DNA from: Macquaria australasica
Taxonomy: Eukaryota; Chordata; Actinopteri; Centrarchiformes; Percichthyidae
DNA: 64,000 nt
Direction of reading: 5' to 3'
NCBI GenBank assembly: GCA_005408345.1
Contig: SEMN01001357.1
Location: 1-64,000 of the forward strand
The notes beneath the pieces were generated by a model. That model searched no databases, was not told the origin of the DNA, and worked only from the letters and a program-made list of their open reading frames with translations. Made by a program: the position numbers and the translations under genes. This document shows, piece by piece, positions 23,637 to 34,569 of the stretch (position 1 is its first letter; each line of letters starts with the position of its first letter).

Positions 23637-25365
23637 CATACATAAGGCCATACGGTTTTCTTTCTCATTTTCCTGATCCAATTGATTGACATTTAAACCA
23701 ATCAAACCACAGTGGGTGGGATTAAACGTTCAACTCTGCCCTGTTCTGCAGGCTGCAGCCATACTTGGGGGCAGTTGCTCTGAGCGTCTAATATTGCCGC
23801 GGATGGGTTTACATCGGAGTTATTTGTAAGCCCAGTGCTTCATATACAGATGCTCAAGGGTACCTTGTGTGTCTGTATGAGACGCCGAGGGGCGTGACAA
23901 AAAGAGTCAGTATTTGATGACCTGGGAGTGAGAACGTGTTAGCCCACATACCTTTGGCTATGTAGTGTAAAGGTAGTTTGACATTATTGTCGTGAGCTCT
24001 TGACATATCTTGCTTATTTGATGACCTGGGAATGAGGATGGGTTGGCCCACCTACCTTTTGCTATAGTGTATAAGGACTTATACACTTTAACAGTTTAGT
24101 TAGTCTTCACTGTATACAGTTTTCAGTTAAATTTTCTTACTGTAAGTTTGAAGTACAACCAGTGCTAATTTCAGCATTCATTTCAAATCTGGATCTGGAT
24201 CAAAATAAAAGACTGATAAATATGGAACACCTGTAGACTACATGTGCTATATTTTTTTAATCCAACTAAGTGCAGTAGCTCCAGAAACAATTATATGTTA
24301 ATTAAGTGTTCAAAATTGCTTTATCTCACAACAATAGGAAAGACTTTCTTGGCTCTTCACCAAACACAAATGACACAAATCACTTGTTCCTTGGCTGATG
24401 GCCCAACCATCAACCTGATTTTAATGAAGTGTATTACGTAGCTCTTGAGCTCTTGACATATCCTGCTTAACTAACAAAACATAACGTACATATGGAACAA
24501 AACATAGAGGAGGAAATGACAGATGAAAAATTTCACGTGTCACAAGTTAATCATCTTCCTTGTCTTCATGATTTAAGTTTAATATACTGCCAGACTACCT
24601 GCACATAAAAACCAAGTGGTACAAAAACTACCAAAGCCACTTACTGCATGTGAATGAAAAAACAGACAAGCAAAAGGGCTCAGGAGAATTATTGTGTGGC
24701 AATCCTGTGTATTTTATTTTTCCACTTAGTGTCAACATGTTCCGGCAGCGATCGAAACTTGGTTGATGGTATGACACTTTTGTTCTAACATAACTCTCAC
24801 TGATGTGATGAATGTTTTGCTTGATGGCTAAGATAGCAGAGCGTATAGCAAGCTTAGCGCTTGCTATATGCCAATAGGTATTATGAAAACTTCATTTTAA
24901 ATTATTTGTATAATAAAATAATATATATTATTTAATGTAACAGTAGGAATATGCCGTATATGCTTACAGTGACATATCTGTATGAATCGGCATAAAGCCG
25001 GTTGACTGTGGTATCTGCCCGTGGTACAGCAGTGACACACCGTCCTCATGTGGCACACAGCAGAGACATACTGTTTATTGAAGAGAAGATGGCCGCACAG
25101 TGAGCTCCAATGATTTTATTTTTTGCCTTGAGAAAGACCAAGTTATGTCCAAACGTCAGTAATAAAATCATTTGGAGTGCATCCTCTAAACTCTTGCTGA
25201 TTGTACACAGCAGTGACATATGCCAGTAAAGAACTGTCATAGGCTGCTGGGGAGTGGTATATGGCAGTGGAAGAGGAGTGACATACCACTAGTCAAAGTG
25301 ACATACTACGAAGTATGCAGTATATAATATAAGATAAGCCTTTATTGATCCCCAGATAGGACTAT
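22761..25365. other. Intergenic, simple and local repeats only
   Basis: Contains an (AT)n run at 23603-23632. It also has a local direct duplication: TATTTGATGACCTGGGAGTG near 23912 recurs as TATTTGATGACCTGGGAATG near 24015, both followed by CCCAC.TACCTTT. An inverted pair TCCAATGATTTTATT / AATAAAATCATTTGGA lies at about 25106-25178. Several GTGACATA words cluster at 24970-25310. A retroelement-tail-like ATAAGCCTTTATTGATCCC is at 25335-25353. No gene seen. Confidence 0.5.
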
Positions 25366-25366
25366 C

Positions 25367-27450
25367 ATCGTGAATGAACTTACGAATCATAAACTTCAGT
25401 GTTTTATTCAGCCTCTCCACGAGCCCGTCCGTTTGCGGGTGGTAGACACTCGTGCAGACCGATTTGACGCCCAGTAATTCGTACAGTTCTCTCCGTGTGC
25501 GTGACATAAATGAAGTGCCCTGGTCAGTCAGAATCTCTTTCGGGACTCCGACTCGGGAGACTAATTGAAACAGTGCCTGTGCCACTCTCTTCGCCGAAAT
25601 AGAGCGCAAAGGCACCGCCTCGGGATATCGGGTTGCATAATCTACTATGACTAGTACAAAGCGATATCCCCGTGCGCTGCGGGAAAATGGCCCGATGAGG
25701 TCCATTCCAATTCTTTCAAAAGGGACCTCCATCAACGGTAAGGGCCGCAATGGTGCCCTGGGGGTGGCCGGCTGGTTTACCAGCTGGCATTCGGGACAAG
25801 ACACGCACCACCGGCGTACATCACCCCAAATACCTGGCCAATAGAAACGGGTTGTAATGTAATGCTTTTCGGCACCAACAACTGGGTGTTTATTTCACCA
25901 GTCTGAGTGTCACGACTCACTCTGTATAGCCTTTCCCTAATCAAAACAAAGTGTGGATACGTCTGTGCTGCGCCAGGGCGCACCAGTTGACCATCAATTT
26001 TTATCACCTGGTCGAAGGCTGAGCGTAGAGTATCGTCACGAGACTGCTCGAGTGGAAAATCTTCCATGGAGTTAAACACAGGGACTTGCGGAGCCTCCGA
26101 CGGAGGCTCCTCACGTCCCTCCTCCCTCTCTGCAGCATGGGACGACCTCGTGTCACCGCTGAGCACAGTACACATACCACATCTCCCTCTCTGTCGTGCA
26201 CGCACCCCTATTAGCTTATCAAACCCAGCCCAATCTGTGCCCAAAACCATAGGGTGCGTAAGATGGGAGCTAACCACAGCCTTAATACTATGCGTTTTAC
26301 CGTTATACTTAATTTGAACTGGCACTACTGGGTACTCGTGAATATCCCCATGCACGCACCTAATTTTCACCCATGATGCCTCTACTAATGCCCCGGGCCG
26401 AACCAAGTTCTGGTGGATTAGGGACTGCTAACAGCCCGAATCCACCATAGCCTGGTGTACACCCCCCTGGATCCTTACCGGAACGCTGTATGTCCCTCCT
26501 GGACCTGGGGAGGGGGCCGGAGGGCTGGCGACCCGGACCACCTGGCCGACCTCCATCATCGGACACTCTTTGCGGAAGTGGCCAGGCTGCCCACACCTCC
26601 AGCACTCCTGCCCTGACGTCTGAGGGGCCCTCGGTGGGGTGGAGTCAGAGCGTATCGCGGCAGAACCCCAAGGAGGAGGTGGAGAGGAATAAGGGTTCGG
26701 GTGTGGGGATGACGCTACGGCAGTCCCGCTGAATCTCCTCCGGGGAGCCGGGACGGGCCGGGAAGCTGTCAAGGGCCGGCCCTCCGATGGTCGGCTCCGC
26801 GGGTGCACGGTCAGCTGGTCCTCGGCCAGGGTGACGGCGGCCTCCAGGTCCTTCAGGCGATGGCACTTCACCCACTAGGCGGTCCCAGCTGGGAGCCCCT
26901 CCACGAATTGCTCCACCACCACCCGTTCAAGCATCCGCCGCTCACCGGTTGAATCTCCCGGTTCCAGCCACCTCACTGCCACGTCACGCAGCTGCTGCGC
27001 ATAGGCAAACGGTCTTTCGGTGGGGTCAAAGCGAGCTTCACGGATCCGGCGGTGATAGTCTTCGGGGGAGCAGCCCGTCCGGTCCAGGACGGCGCGCTGG
27101 ATATCGGCATAGCTTCCCCTCGAAGACGCTGGCAGGCTGAGCGCCACGGTCTGCGCCTCCCCGGATAGCAGCGGGAGCAGGCGCACAGCCCACTCCGCCG
27201 CCGGCCAGTTGCATGCCCTCGCCGAAAGATCGCGGGTCATCTGCAGCTGTCATCTTCGGCAGTGAGATGCCGGAGAGCGGCGTGGTGGTGGCGGGCCCCA
27301 TGGTCCTCCCTGTGCTGGCCACCAGTCGCTCCAGGACCTGGGTGTGTCTCTCTGATTGGGCCTGGAGCGCCTCCAGCTGCTGGCGGTTCACCGCCGTCTG
27401 CTCCTGGTGCATCGCCGCGAGCTCCCCGAGCATCTGGGCCAGGGCCGCCA
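25367..27450 (-). pseudogene. Gypsy gag-pro-int remnant
   Basis: Gag starts near MAALAQMLGEL (27450) with a heptad-like Gln/Glu helix, then LPKMTAADDP. A frameshift and small deletion near 27215-27245 leads into the main Gag domain (WAVRLLPLLSGEAQ). A TAG lies at 26875-26877. A CCHC knuckle CWRCGQPGHFRKEC is at about 26558-26601. The protease follows, with VDSG at 26434-26445 and another TAG two codons on (26428-26430). After VLGTDW and an acidic linker comes integrase. Its zinc-binding part has lost the two histidines at a deletion/frameshift near 25850-25880 but keeps the cysteines (CVSCPEC). The catalytic core retains aspartates in GMDLIGPF and LTDQGTSF and glutamate in GLVERLNK. With two stops and at least two frameshifts, this copy cannot make its proteins. 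Confidence 0.85.
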
Positions 27451-27494
27451 CAGGCTGTACAGCCGGCGGCTCCGATATTTCCCCTGTTGACGCG

Positions 27495-27512
27495 GTCCCA
27501 CGTTGGGCGCCA
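27495..27512 (-). promoter_or_regulatory. Retrotransposon primer-binding site (tRNA-Lys type)
   Basis: TGGCGCCCAACGTGGGAC on the minus strand, one base inside the LTR. It matches the 3' end complement of tRNA-Lys(1,2) as used by several retroelements. It fixes the LTR edge and orientation. Confidence 0.8.
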
Positions 27513-27513
27513 A

Positions 27514-27811
27514 TGTAGCGACACTCACTACTCCGGGCCCGTCAACAGAGAAAACACAACACGCGGAGTTAGGTGCAGGAGCCGTTTGGCCCTTTTATTT
27601 CCCACTATATACAAGCGTTTTTAGCTGCCGTGGTTCTCCGTCCCAGCCCGTCTTCGTGCCGTTCTCCCTCCCCCTCCTCAGGGCTGCTCCTACTGAAATA
27701 AGCACACTGATTGATTAATGCCTTACACCTGTTGACGCTCTGAGCCCCCGAGCCACTCCTCCACCTCTCCCTCTCTGCAGCCAAGCTCAAACCACGCCCC
27801 ACCACCACACA
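27514..27811 (-). repeat. Gypsy 5' LTR
   Basis: Starts TGTGTGG and ends CGCTACA on the minus strand, about 298 bp, directly abutting the primer-binding site. It carries AATAAA (plus-strand TTTATT at 27594-27599). The outer edge may be 27809 or 27811 because of a CACACA run. No second LTR is present in the window. Confidence 0.8.
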
Positions 27812-27932
27812 AGATATGATAAATAAAGCCTTAATAAATTAATTCTAGTTTAAATAGTTTCTTTAAATAAAATATAGAGTGTATACAGTATCAAAAGTTG
27901 CTGTAATTTAGTGCCTTGTTCCTGTTGAGTTT

Positions 27933-30900
27933 TTAATTCCAAAGAACTGCTGTAACCACTGCTATGACTAAAAGGAAACTTGTTTTGTTGATGACTGCAG
28001 AGGAGGTTGTTGGCACTGCAGCAGTGGTTGTATTTGGGATGCCACTGGTTGTTGTTGGGGCAACTGTGGTTGACGTTGGAGCAACTGTGCTTGTTGTTGG
28101 CACAGCTGTGGTTTTTGTTGCTGCAGTGGTGGGTGCTGTTGCTGCAACTGTGGTTGTAGTTGGGACCCCTGTGGTTGGTGCTGGGGCAACTGAGGTTGAC
28201 GTTGGAGCAACTGTACTTGTTGGCACAGCTGTGGTTTTTGTTGCTACAGGTGTGGTTGCTGTTGCTGCAGCTGTGGTTGTAGTTGGAACTTCTGTTGTTG
28301 AGGCAGCTGTGGTTATTGTTGGATCATCTGTGCTTGGTGTTGTGGCAGCTGTGGTTGTTGCTGTGACAGTCATGGTTGCTGTTAGGGCAGCTGTGGATGT
28401 TGTTGTTGAAGCTATATTTGAAGTTTGGACGCCTGTGGTTGTTGTTGGGGCAGTCATGGTTGTTGTTTGAGCAGTTGTGGTTGTTAATGTTGCAGCTGTG
28501 GTTGTTGGTGCTTCTGTCGTTGTTGGGGAAGCTGTGGTTGTTGTTGGAGCAGCTGTGGTTGTTATTTCTCCAGCTGTTGTGGTTGCTGTCGCTACAGTTG
28601 TAGTTGTTGTTGGGGCCCCAGTGGTTGTTGCTGGGGCAGCTGTGGTTGTTGTTGGAGCAGTTGTGGTTATTGTTTCTCCAGCTGTCATTGTTGGGATGGC
28701 TGTGGTTGTTGTCATTGATGTTGCAGTTGTTGGGATCACTGTAGTTGTTGGTGAAGCTATGGTTGTTTTCACTAAAGTGGTTGTTGTTGTTGTTGTTGTT
28801 GGGGCAACAGTGGTTGTTGCTGGGGCAGCTGTGGTTGTTGTTTCTCCATCTGTCGCTGTTGGGATGGCTGTGGACATTGTGGTTGTTGACGCTGCAGCTG
28901 TAGTTGTAGTTGGGGCCTCAGTGGTTGTTGCTGGAGCAGCTGTAGTTGTTGGGACGGCTGTGGTTGTTGGAGCAGCTGTGGTTAATGTAGCTACAGAGAT
29001 AGTTGTTGGTGCCACAGTGGTTGCTGCAGCTGAGGTTGTTGTTGGGACAGCAGTGGTTGTTGTTAGAGCAGCTGTGGTTGTTGTCACTGCAGCTGTAGTT
29101 GTTGGGACGGCTGGGGTTGTTGGAGCAGATGTGGTTGTTGTTGCTACAGCAGTAGTTGTTGTGGATGCCACAGTGGTTGTTGTCACTGCAGCTGTAGTTG
29201 TTGGGATGGCTGTGGTTGTTGGCGCAGCTGTGGTTGTTGTTTGAGCAGATGTGGTTGTTGTTATTGCTTCTGTCATTGTTGGTACAGTTGTGGTTGTTGT
29301 TGGTACAGCTGTGGTTGTTGTCACTTCAGCTGTAGTTGCTGGGATGGCTGTGGTTGTTGTCGATACAGCAGTAGTTGTTGTTGGTTGTTGGGGCCACAGT
29401 GGTCATTGCTGGGGCAACTGTGATTGTTGGTAGAGCAGCTGTGGTTGTTGTTTCTCCGGCTACAGCAGTAGTTGTTGTCACAGTGGTTGAGGCTGGGGCA
29501 GCTGTGGTTGTTGTTGTTGTTGCAGCTGTTGTTATTTGAACAGCTGTGGTTATTGTTACTCCAACTGTGTCTGTTGGGACGGCTGTTGTTGTTGGAGACG
29601 CTGTGGTTGTTGTTTTTGCTGCAGTTGTAGTTGATGGGACCACTGTAGTTGTTGGTAAACCTGTAGTTGTTGTCTCTACAGCAGTAGTTTTTGGGACGGT
29701 TGTGGCTGTTGTTGGAGACGCCGTGGTGGTTGTGGTTGTTGTTGAAGATGTAGTTGTTGGGATGGTTGTGGTTGTTGTCACTACAGCTGTAGTTGTTGTA
29801 GGGGCCACGGTGGTTATTGCTGGAGCAGCTGTGGTTGCTGTTTCTCCAGCTGTCAATGTTGGGACAGCTGTGGTTGTTGTTTGAGCAGTTGTGGTTGTTG
29901 TTGGTGAGGCTGTGGTTGTTATTTGAGCAGTAGTGGTTAATAAAGGAGCAACCATGGTTGTAGATAGAGCAGCTGTGGTTGTTGACACTGCAGCTGTAGT
30001 TGTTGGCACGGCTGTGGTTGTTGGCGTAGCTGTGGTTGTTGTTATTGCTTCTGTCATTGTTGGTACAGTTATGGTTGTTGTCGATACAGCAGTAGTTGTT
30101 GTTGGGGCCACAGTGGTTGTTGCTGGGGCAACTGTGGTTATTGGTAGAGCAGCTGTGGTTATTGTTTCCCCAGCTTTCATTGTTGGGATGGCTGTGGTTG
30201 TTGTTAGAGACGCTGTGGTTGTGGTTGTTATTGCAGCTATAGTTGTTGAGACGTTTGTGGTTGTTGGAGTAGCTGTGGTTGTTATTGGGACAGCTGTGGT
30301 TTTTGCTACAGCTGTGGTTATTGTCGCTACAGCTGTAGTTGCTGTACGGGCCACAGTGGTTGTTGGTGGGGCAGTTGTGGTTGTTGTTGGGGCAGCTGTG
30401 GTTGTTGTTTCACCAGCTGTCGTTGTTGGGACAGCTGTGGATGTTGATGGGGCAGCGGTGGTTGTTGTTTGTGCAGCTGTGGTTGTTGTTGGTGCTTCTG
30501 TCATTGTTGGGGAAGCTGTGGTTGTTGTTGCTTCTGTTGTGGTTGTTGTTGGGATGCCTGGCTGAGGTTGTTGGGGCAGCTGTCGTTGTTGATGGTGCAA
30601 TGGTGGTTGTTGTTTCCCCAGCCGTGGTTGTTGTTTCACCAGCTGTGGTTGTTGATGGGGCAGCCATGGTTGTTTTTTGCGCAGCTGTGGTTGTTGTTGG
30701 TGCTTCTGTCATTGTTGCTTCCATTGTGGTTGTTGTTGGGATGCCTGTGGTTGTTATTGGGGCACTGATGGTTGAAATTGGATCAGCTGTGGTTGTTTCC
30801 TCAGTTGTGGTTTTTGTTGTTGGGACAATTGTGGTTGTTGGTGCTTCTGTTGTTGTTGGGGAAGCTGTGGTTGTTTTTGCTTCAATTGTGGTTGTTGTTG

Positions 30901-32033
30901 GGATGCCTGTGGTTGTTATTGGGGCAGTGGTGGTTGATACTAGAGCCGGTGTGGTTGTTGTCGCTACAGCTGTAGTTGTTGTAGGGGCCACAGTGGTTGT
31001 TGCTGGGGCAGCTGTGGTTGTTGTTTCCCCGGCTATGGTTGTTTTTTCACCAGCTGTCGGTGTTGGGACAGCTGTGGTGGTTGATGGGGCAGCAGTGGTT
31101 GTTGTTTGTGCAGCTGTGGTTGTTGGCGGTGCTTCTGTCGTTGTTGGGGAAGCTGTGGTTGTTGTTGCTTCCATTGTGGTTGTTGTTGGGGTGCCTGTGG
31201 TTGTAATTAGGGCAGTGGTGGTTGATACTAGAGCAGCTGTGTTTGTTGTTTCACCAGCTGTTGGTGTTGGGCCTGTGGTTGTAATTAGGGCAGTGGTGGT
31301 TGATACTGGAGCAGCTGTGGTTGTTGTTTCCACAGCTGTGGTTGTTGTCGGGTTGCCTGAGGTTGTTATTGGGGCAGGGGTTGTTGATACTGGAGCAGCT
31401 GTGGTTGTTGTTTCACCAGCTGTGGTTGTTGTTTGTGCAGCTGTGGTTGTTGGCGGTGCTTCTGTCGTTGTTGGGGAAGCTGTGGTTGTTGTTGCTTCCA
31501 TTGTGGTTGTTGTTGGGGTGCCTGTGGTTGTAATTAGGGCAGTGGTGGTTGATACTAGAGCAGCTGTGTTTGTTGTTTCACCAGCTGTTGGTGTTGGGCC
31601 TGTGGTTGTAATTAGGGCAGTGGTGGTTGATACTGGAGCAGCTGTGGTTGTTGTTTCCACAGCTGTGGTTGTTGTCGGGTTGCCTGAGGTTGTTATTGGG
31701 GCAGGGGTTGTTGATACTGGAGCAGCTGTGGTTGTTGTTTCACCAGCTGTGGTTGTTGATGGGGCAGCTGTGGTTGTTTGAGCAGCCGTGGTTGTTGTAG
31801 ATTCTTCTGTCATTGTTGGAGACGCTCTAGTTGTTGTTTCTCCAGCTATCGTTGTTGGGATGGCTGTGGTAGTGGACTGTTGTGAAGCTGTTTTGCATTG
31901 AAAATGATAGATCAGTGTCACATTTAGATTTGGTTTGGTCCCATGTTTCATAGTTTAAATTTATTTTCTTTGGGAAATCATTATTTAACTCACCAGTAAA
32001 CAAAAGAAGGATGACACAGATCTTCATTCCCAT
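27933..32033 (-). pseudogene. Mucin-like gene B, frameshifted
   Basis: Signal exon 31994-32050 (ATG 32033; MGMKICVILLLFT) ends at a GTGAGT donor. A 106-bp intron (31888-31993) ends in AAAACAG. The last exon runs from 31887 towards 27933 and opens ASQQSTTTAIP. Its Thr-rich repeats are looser than in gene A, with Glu- and Met-containing units such as AGETTTTA and PTMTEAP. The native end is TTSSAVINKTSFLLVI..., the family's GPI-like tail. The repeat frame changes twice. Near 30558-30575 a one-base gain follows GGGATGCCTG, and near 29381-29391 a 7-bp gain doubles GTTGTTG. As assembled, translation from the signal exon ends at 30410-30412, giving about 505 residues, the last ~50 out of frame and without the anchor. 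It may be a pseudogene, a truncated secreted product, or assembly error in repeats. Confidence 0.75.
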
Positions 32034-32608
32034 CGTGTAAACGGTTGCTGCTGTTCGGGAACACAATTCATTATTTTTCTTAGGTAAATGAAGAAAATAG
32101 CTTCAGTTCTCCATGAACATTAGTAACCTTTACTGTCTTTAAAATATTTAGTAAAGCTTATTTTAAGTGCCAACTTAAATTTTAAGCAGTTATTTTACAT
32201 TATTTAATTTTTAAAATGTATTAACAGTTATAGCTTTCTTCTAAAACGTGAAATTTTACAATGATTTTTGCCAGTGAAAAGAATCATGCTTTCCCACCCC
32301 GTTAGCTTTACAGCTGGGGTAACTATCTAAAAGTGATCGACAAGACACATACCGGCCTTCTTCCATTTATTTTCAGAAATAAATCTCATCATAAAGCAAA
32401 TTAGTACAGTTAATTACAAGAAAAGACATTAAGAAGTTGGAATTACATTCAGTGTAAGAACATTATATTTTAATACTGTAGACACAATCATTTTTCAAAA
32501 AAAAAAAATCTTCAAGAAAAAAATCCACAAGATCCAGCTAAAATACAATAAAATAACTATAACATTAGTAATAATTATTAACACACATAATATAACTGAA
32601 ACACTTAC

Positions 32609-32708
32609 AGATTTAGCCTTGGCGTGAATTGCGTCCACTGTAGTGATGGCAGTTGGGATGCTCTCTGATTCCATCTTCTCTGTATTCTTTGCTGTTTGCT
32701 TAGTGGTG
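32609..32708 (-). other. Gene B non-coding first exon (5' UTR)
   Basis: Sequence from about 30 nt below the TATA box to a GTAAGTGT donor (intron from 32608; intron 1 is 32051-32608). It is highly similar to the first exons of C and D (GGTGTCCAC-side, then GAATCAGAGAGCATC and GACGCAATTC). An open frame through it starts only at GTG, so it is read as leader. Confidence 0.7.
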
Positions 32709-32731
32709 TCCACTAGTGAGAATACAGCAGC

Positions 32732-32738
32732 TTTTATA
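32732..32738 (-). promoter_or_regulatory. Gene B TATA box
   Basis: TATAAAA on the minus strand within GTTATAAAAGCTGCTGTATTC. This sequence is identical in C and D and about 25-30 nt above the shared first exon. Confidence 0.75.
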
Positions 32739-33470
32739 ACAGCACAAAGCAGGCAACATCAGTCTTTTCAAAGACTTAAATGAAATATATGAATATGTCT
32801 TTCAAACTCTATTGAAGGTGTGGCCAACCATGTAATGTCTTATTCATGCGCCTTTTATTTGGGCAATACTTTTACTAAATATAGAACACAGCCTTGTTGT
32901 AAGCGACAAATAGCCATAAACATTCAGAAAGTCATTCCTATAATTCTTTATTGTGACTAACTTTACCAAATCATGCATTACAAGTCTCTATTTTTCTTCT
33001 CTTTTTTTGTTTTTTTTTGCCATTCAGACTCTCCAGTTTACCTCCACCTGACATTCAGTCCCTGCTTCATGAGGAGACATGTTGAAAGACAATAGAATTA
33101 TAAATTACCAATTCGAAGTAATTTCACAGGACATTTTAGATAAAGTGAAAATTTTAGAATGTGTGCCATTTTTTTAATCTCACCATAAAAATACAACCAT
33201 ACCCCGGTCACATGCTATTTTCTGGGTCTTGCTTTTTTCTTAAATTCCCACAGCACCACAATGCCTCCTTCACTTTGTTGTCACACCAGCTTTTTTTTTA
33301 CCTTTTTGACTTTGAATATCTTTAGAACTTTCTGACTTTGCTTAAATCCATCTGTATGAAGACGGTAGAATACAGAGATGTCTCTGAGTGGAGGAATGTG
33401 ATCACATGGCTTACACATTATAGACAGACAATCACACTGATACGTAAGGGCTATTTTGAGTTTCTGGTTG
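32739..33470. repeat. Gene B upstream flank, homologous to C/D upstream flank
   Basis: From the promoter to about 33,190 this resembles 51,616-52,240. Shared landmarks are AGCACAAAGCAGGC, AAGGTGTGGCCAACCAT, AATGTCTTATTCATG, CAGTCCCTG and GATAAAGTGAAAATTTTAGAA. It shows that the duplicated unit included several hundred bp of 5' flank. No gene in it. Confidence 0.75.
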
Positions 33471-34240
33471 AGTGGCTCTCAGGATGGCACTGATGGCTTG
33501 TCAGATGGTCCACCACATTGGTCCAGGCTGAAATATCTGAACAACTGTTGGATGGATTGAAATGTTGTACAGATATTCAGAGTCCCCAGAGGACGAATCT
33601 CCTGGTTACATCTCTAGTGCCACCAGCGGGACCAGGTTTTCATTTATCCAGTGAAACATCTCCAAACCCACAAGGTGGATTGCCACAAAATTTGGAACAT
33701 TTTGGTTCCCAGACTATGTAGTGTTTTATAATTTTATGGTCTTATAATTTGTGCTTATTGTATTTACCATCATTGTTATTATTTGTTTTATTCTCTGTTT
33801 TATCAACAATTTATTGCTGATTATTATTATTTATTTAATTCTATTTTATTTTGTTAACATTTTACTATTTTACTATTTTATATTTATTTTGTATAGTATT
33901 TCAAGATTTTATTTGTAGGCTATTTTTATTGCTTGTATTATCATTTATGCTTTGTTGCTTGTTTTGGTGTGCATTAGTCTCTAAATCCATTTTTAACATC
34001 CTACGTTTGTCAATCGCTTGTAAAGCACTTTGAATTGCATTTGATTTGTTTGAAAGGTGCTATATAAATACATTTTGATTGATTGATTGATTAAATGTAT
34101 CCTAATGACTTTGGTGGTCCCCTGAATTTTCCTCCAGCGCCACCATGAGGTTGACATTTGTGATTTTATTTGAAATATCTTAACAACTATTGGATAGTCA
34201 GAGCTAATTATACAGGTTATGCAGAGTTCCCTGGATTATG
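33471..34240. repeat. Dispersed fish repeat split by a LINE 3' tail
   Basis: Outer parts (33,520-33,716 and 34,097-34,240) are a repeat with GAAATATCTGAACAACTGTT, GTTGGATGGATTG and CGCCACCATGAGGTTGACAT. The middle (about 33,720-34,096) is the 3' end of a LINE: GTAAAGCACTTTGAATTGC, GGTGCTATATAAATA and a (TGAT)n tail. The order implies that the LINE inserted into the older repeat. Confidence 0.65.
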
Positions 34241-34569
34241 TGAAGTGGCTGGTGAATGCCGCTTCACCAGCAAAACGAACATATCACCATATCACTAAAC
34301 AAACATATCAATGAAGAGAACCGGCCTCCAGACATCAGCTTCAAAGTCTGATTATCCAGTCTGGGCCAATAAACAATGTCAATGATATTAGTTAGCAAAA
34401 TGTGCCATATCATATTGATAACAATTTCCTCTATTTTAAGCTACAACGCCCTCTATCTGGCTGTATGATGAGGTTAGAGGACCAGCAGATAGGGAGAACA
34501 ACAACAACAGCAACTCCACACACAAAGAACCCAGGTGACCCGATCAATCCTTGCTGTGAGGTAACAGTG

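Larger units (their letters stand above)
25366..27811 (-). mobile_element. Truncated Gypsy LTR retrotransposon, Gmr1-like gene order
   Basis: On the minus strand, in order: 5' LTR, primer-binding site, Gag with a zinc knuckle, retropepsin with a DSG active site, then integrase directly, with no reverse transcriptase between them. Integrase following protease is the arrangement described for Gmr1-type fish Gypsy elements, where RT/RNase H come last. Here the element stops in the integrase near 25366, where unrelated sequence begins, so RT, RNase H and the 3' LTR are absent. It lies just behind gene B in the same orientation. Confidence 0.85.

Noticed and set aside
26428..26877. Programmed TAG readthrough in the Gypsy element
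   Set aside because: Two TAGs lie inside Gag and inside the protease active-site region, not at a gag-pol junction, and frameshifts accompany them. Ordinary decay is simpler.
30410..31951. Methionine starts MKHGTKPNLNV (gene B) and MGLNVKLIQHLL (gene A) as true protein starts
   Set aside because: Those codons lie in the short intron between the signal exon and the repeat exon. Splicing at GTGAGT or GTAAG to AAAACAG gives a signal peptide in frame in all four genes.
32495..32713. A 72-residue protein upstream of gene B ending in a hydrophobic stretch
   Set aside because: Its start is GTG, it crosses the GTAAGTGT donor of the leader exon, and the equivalent C and D sequence is not conserved as protein.
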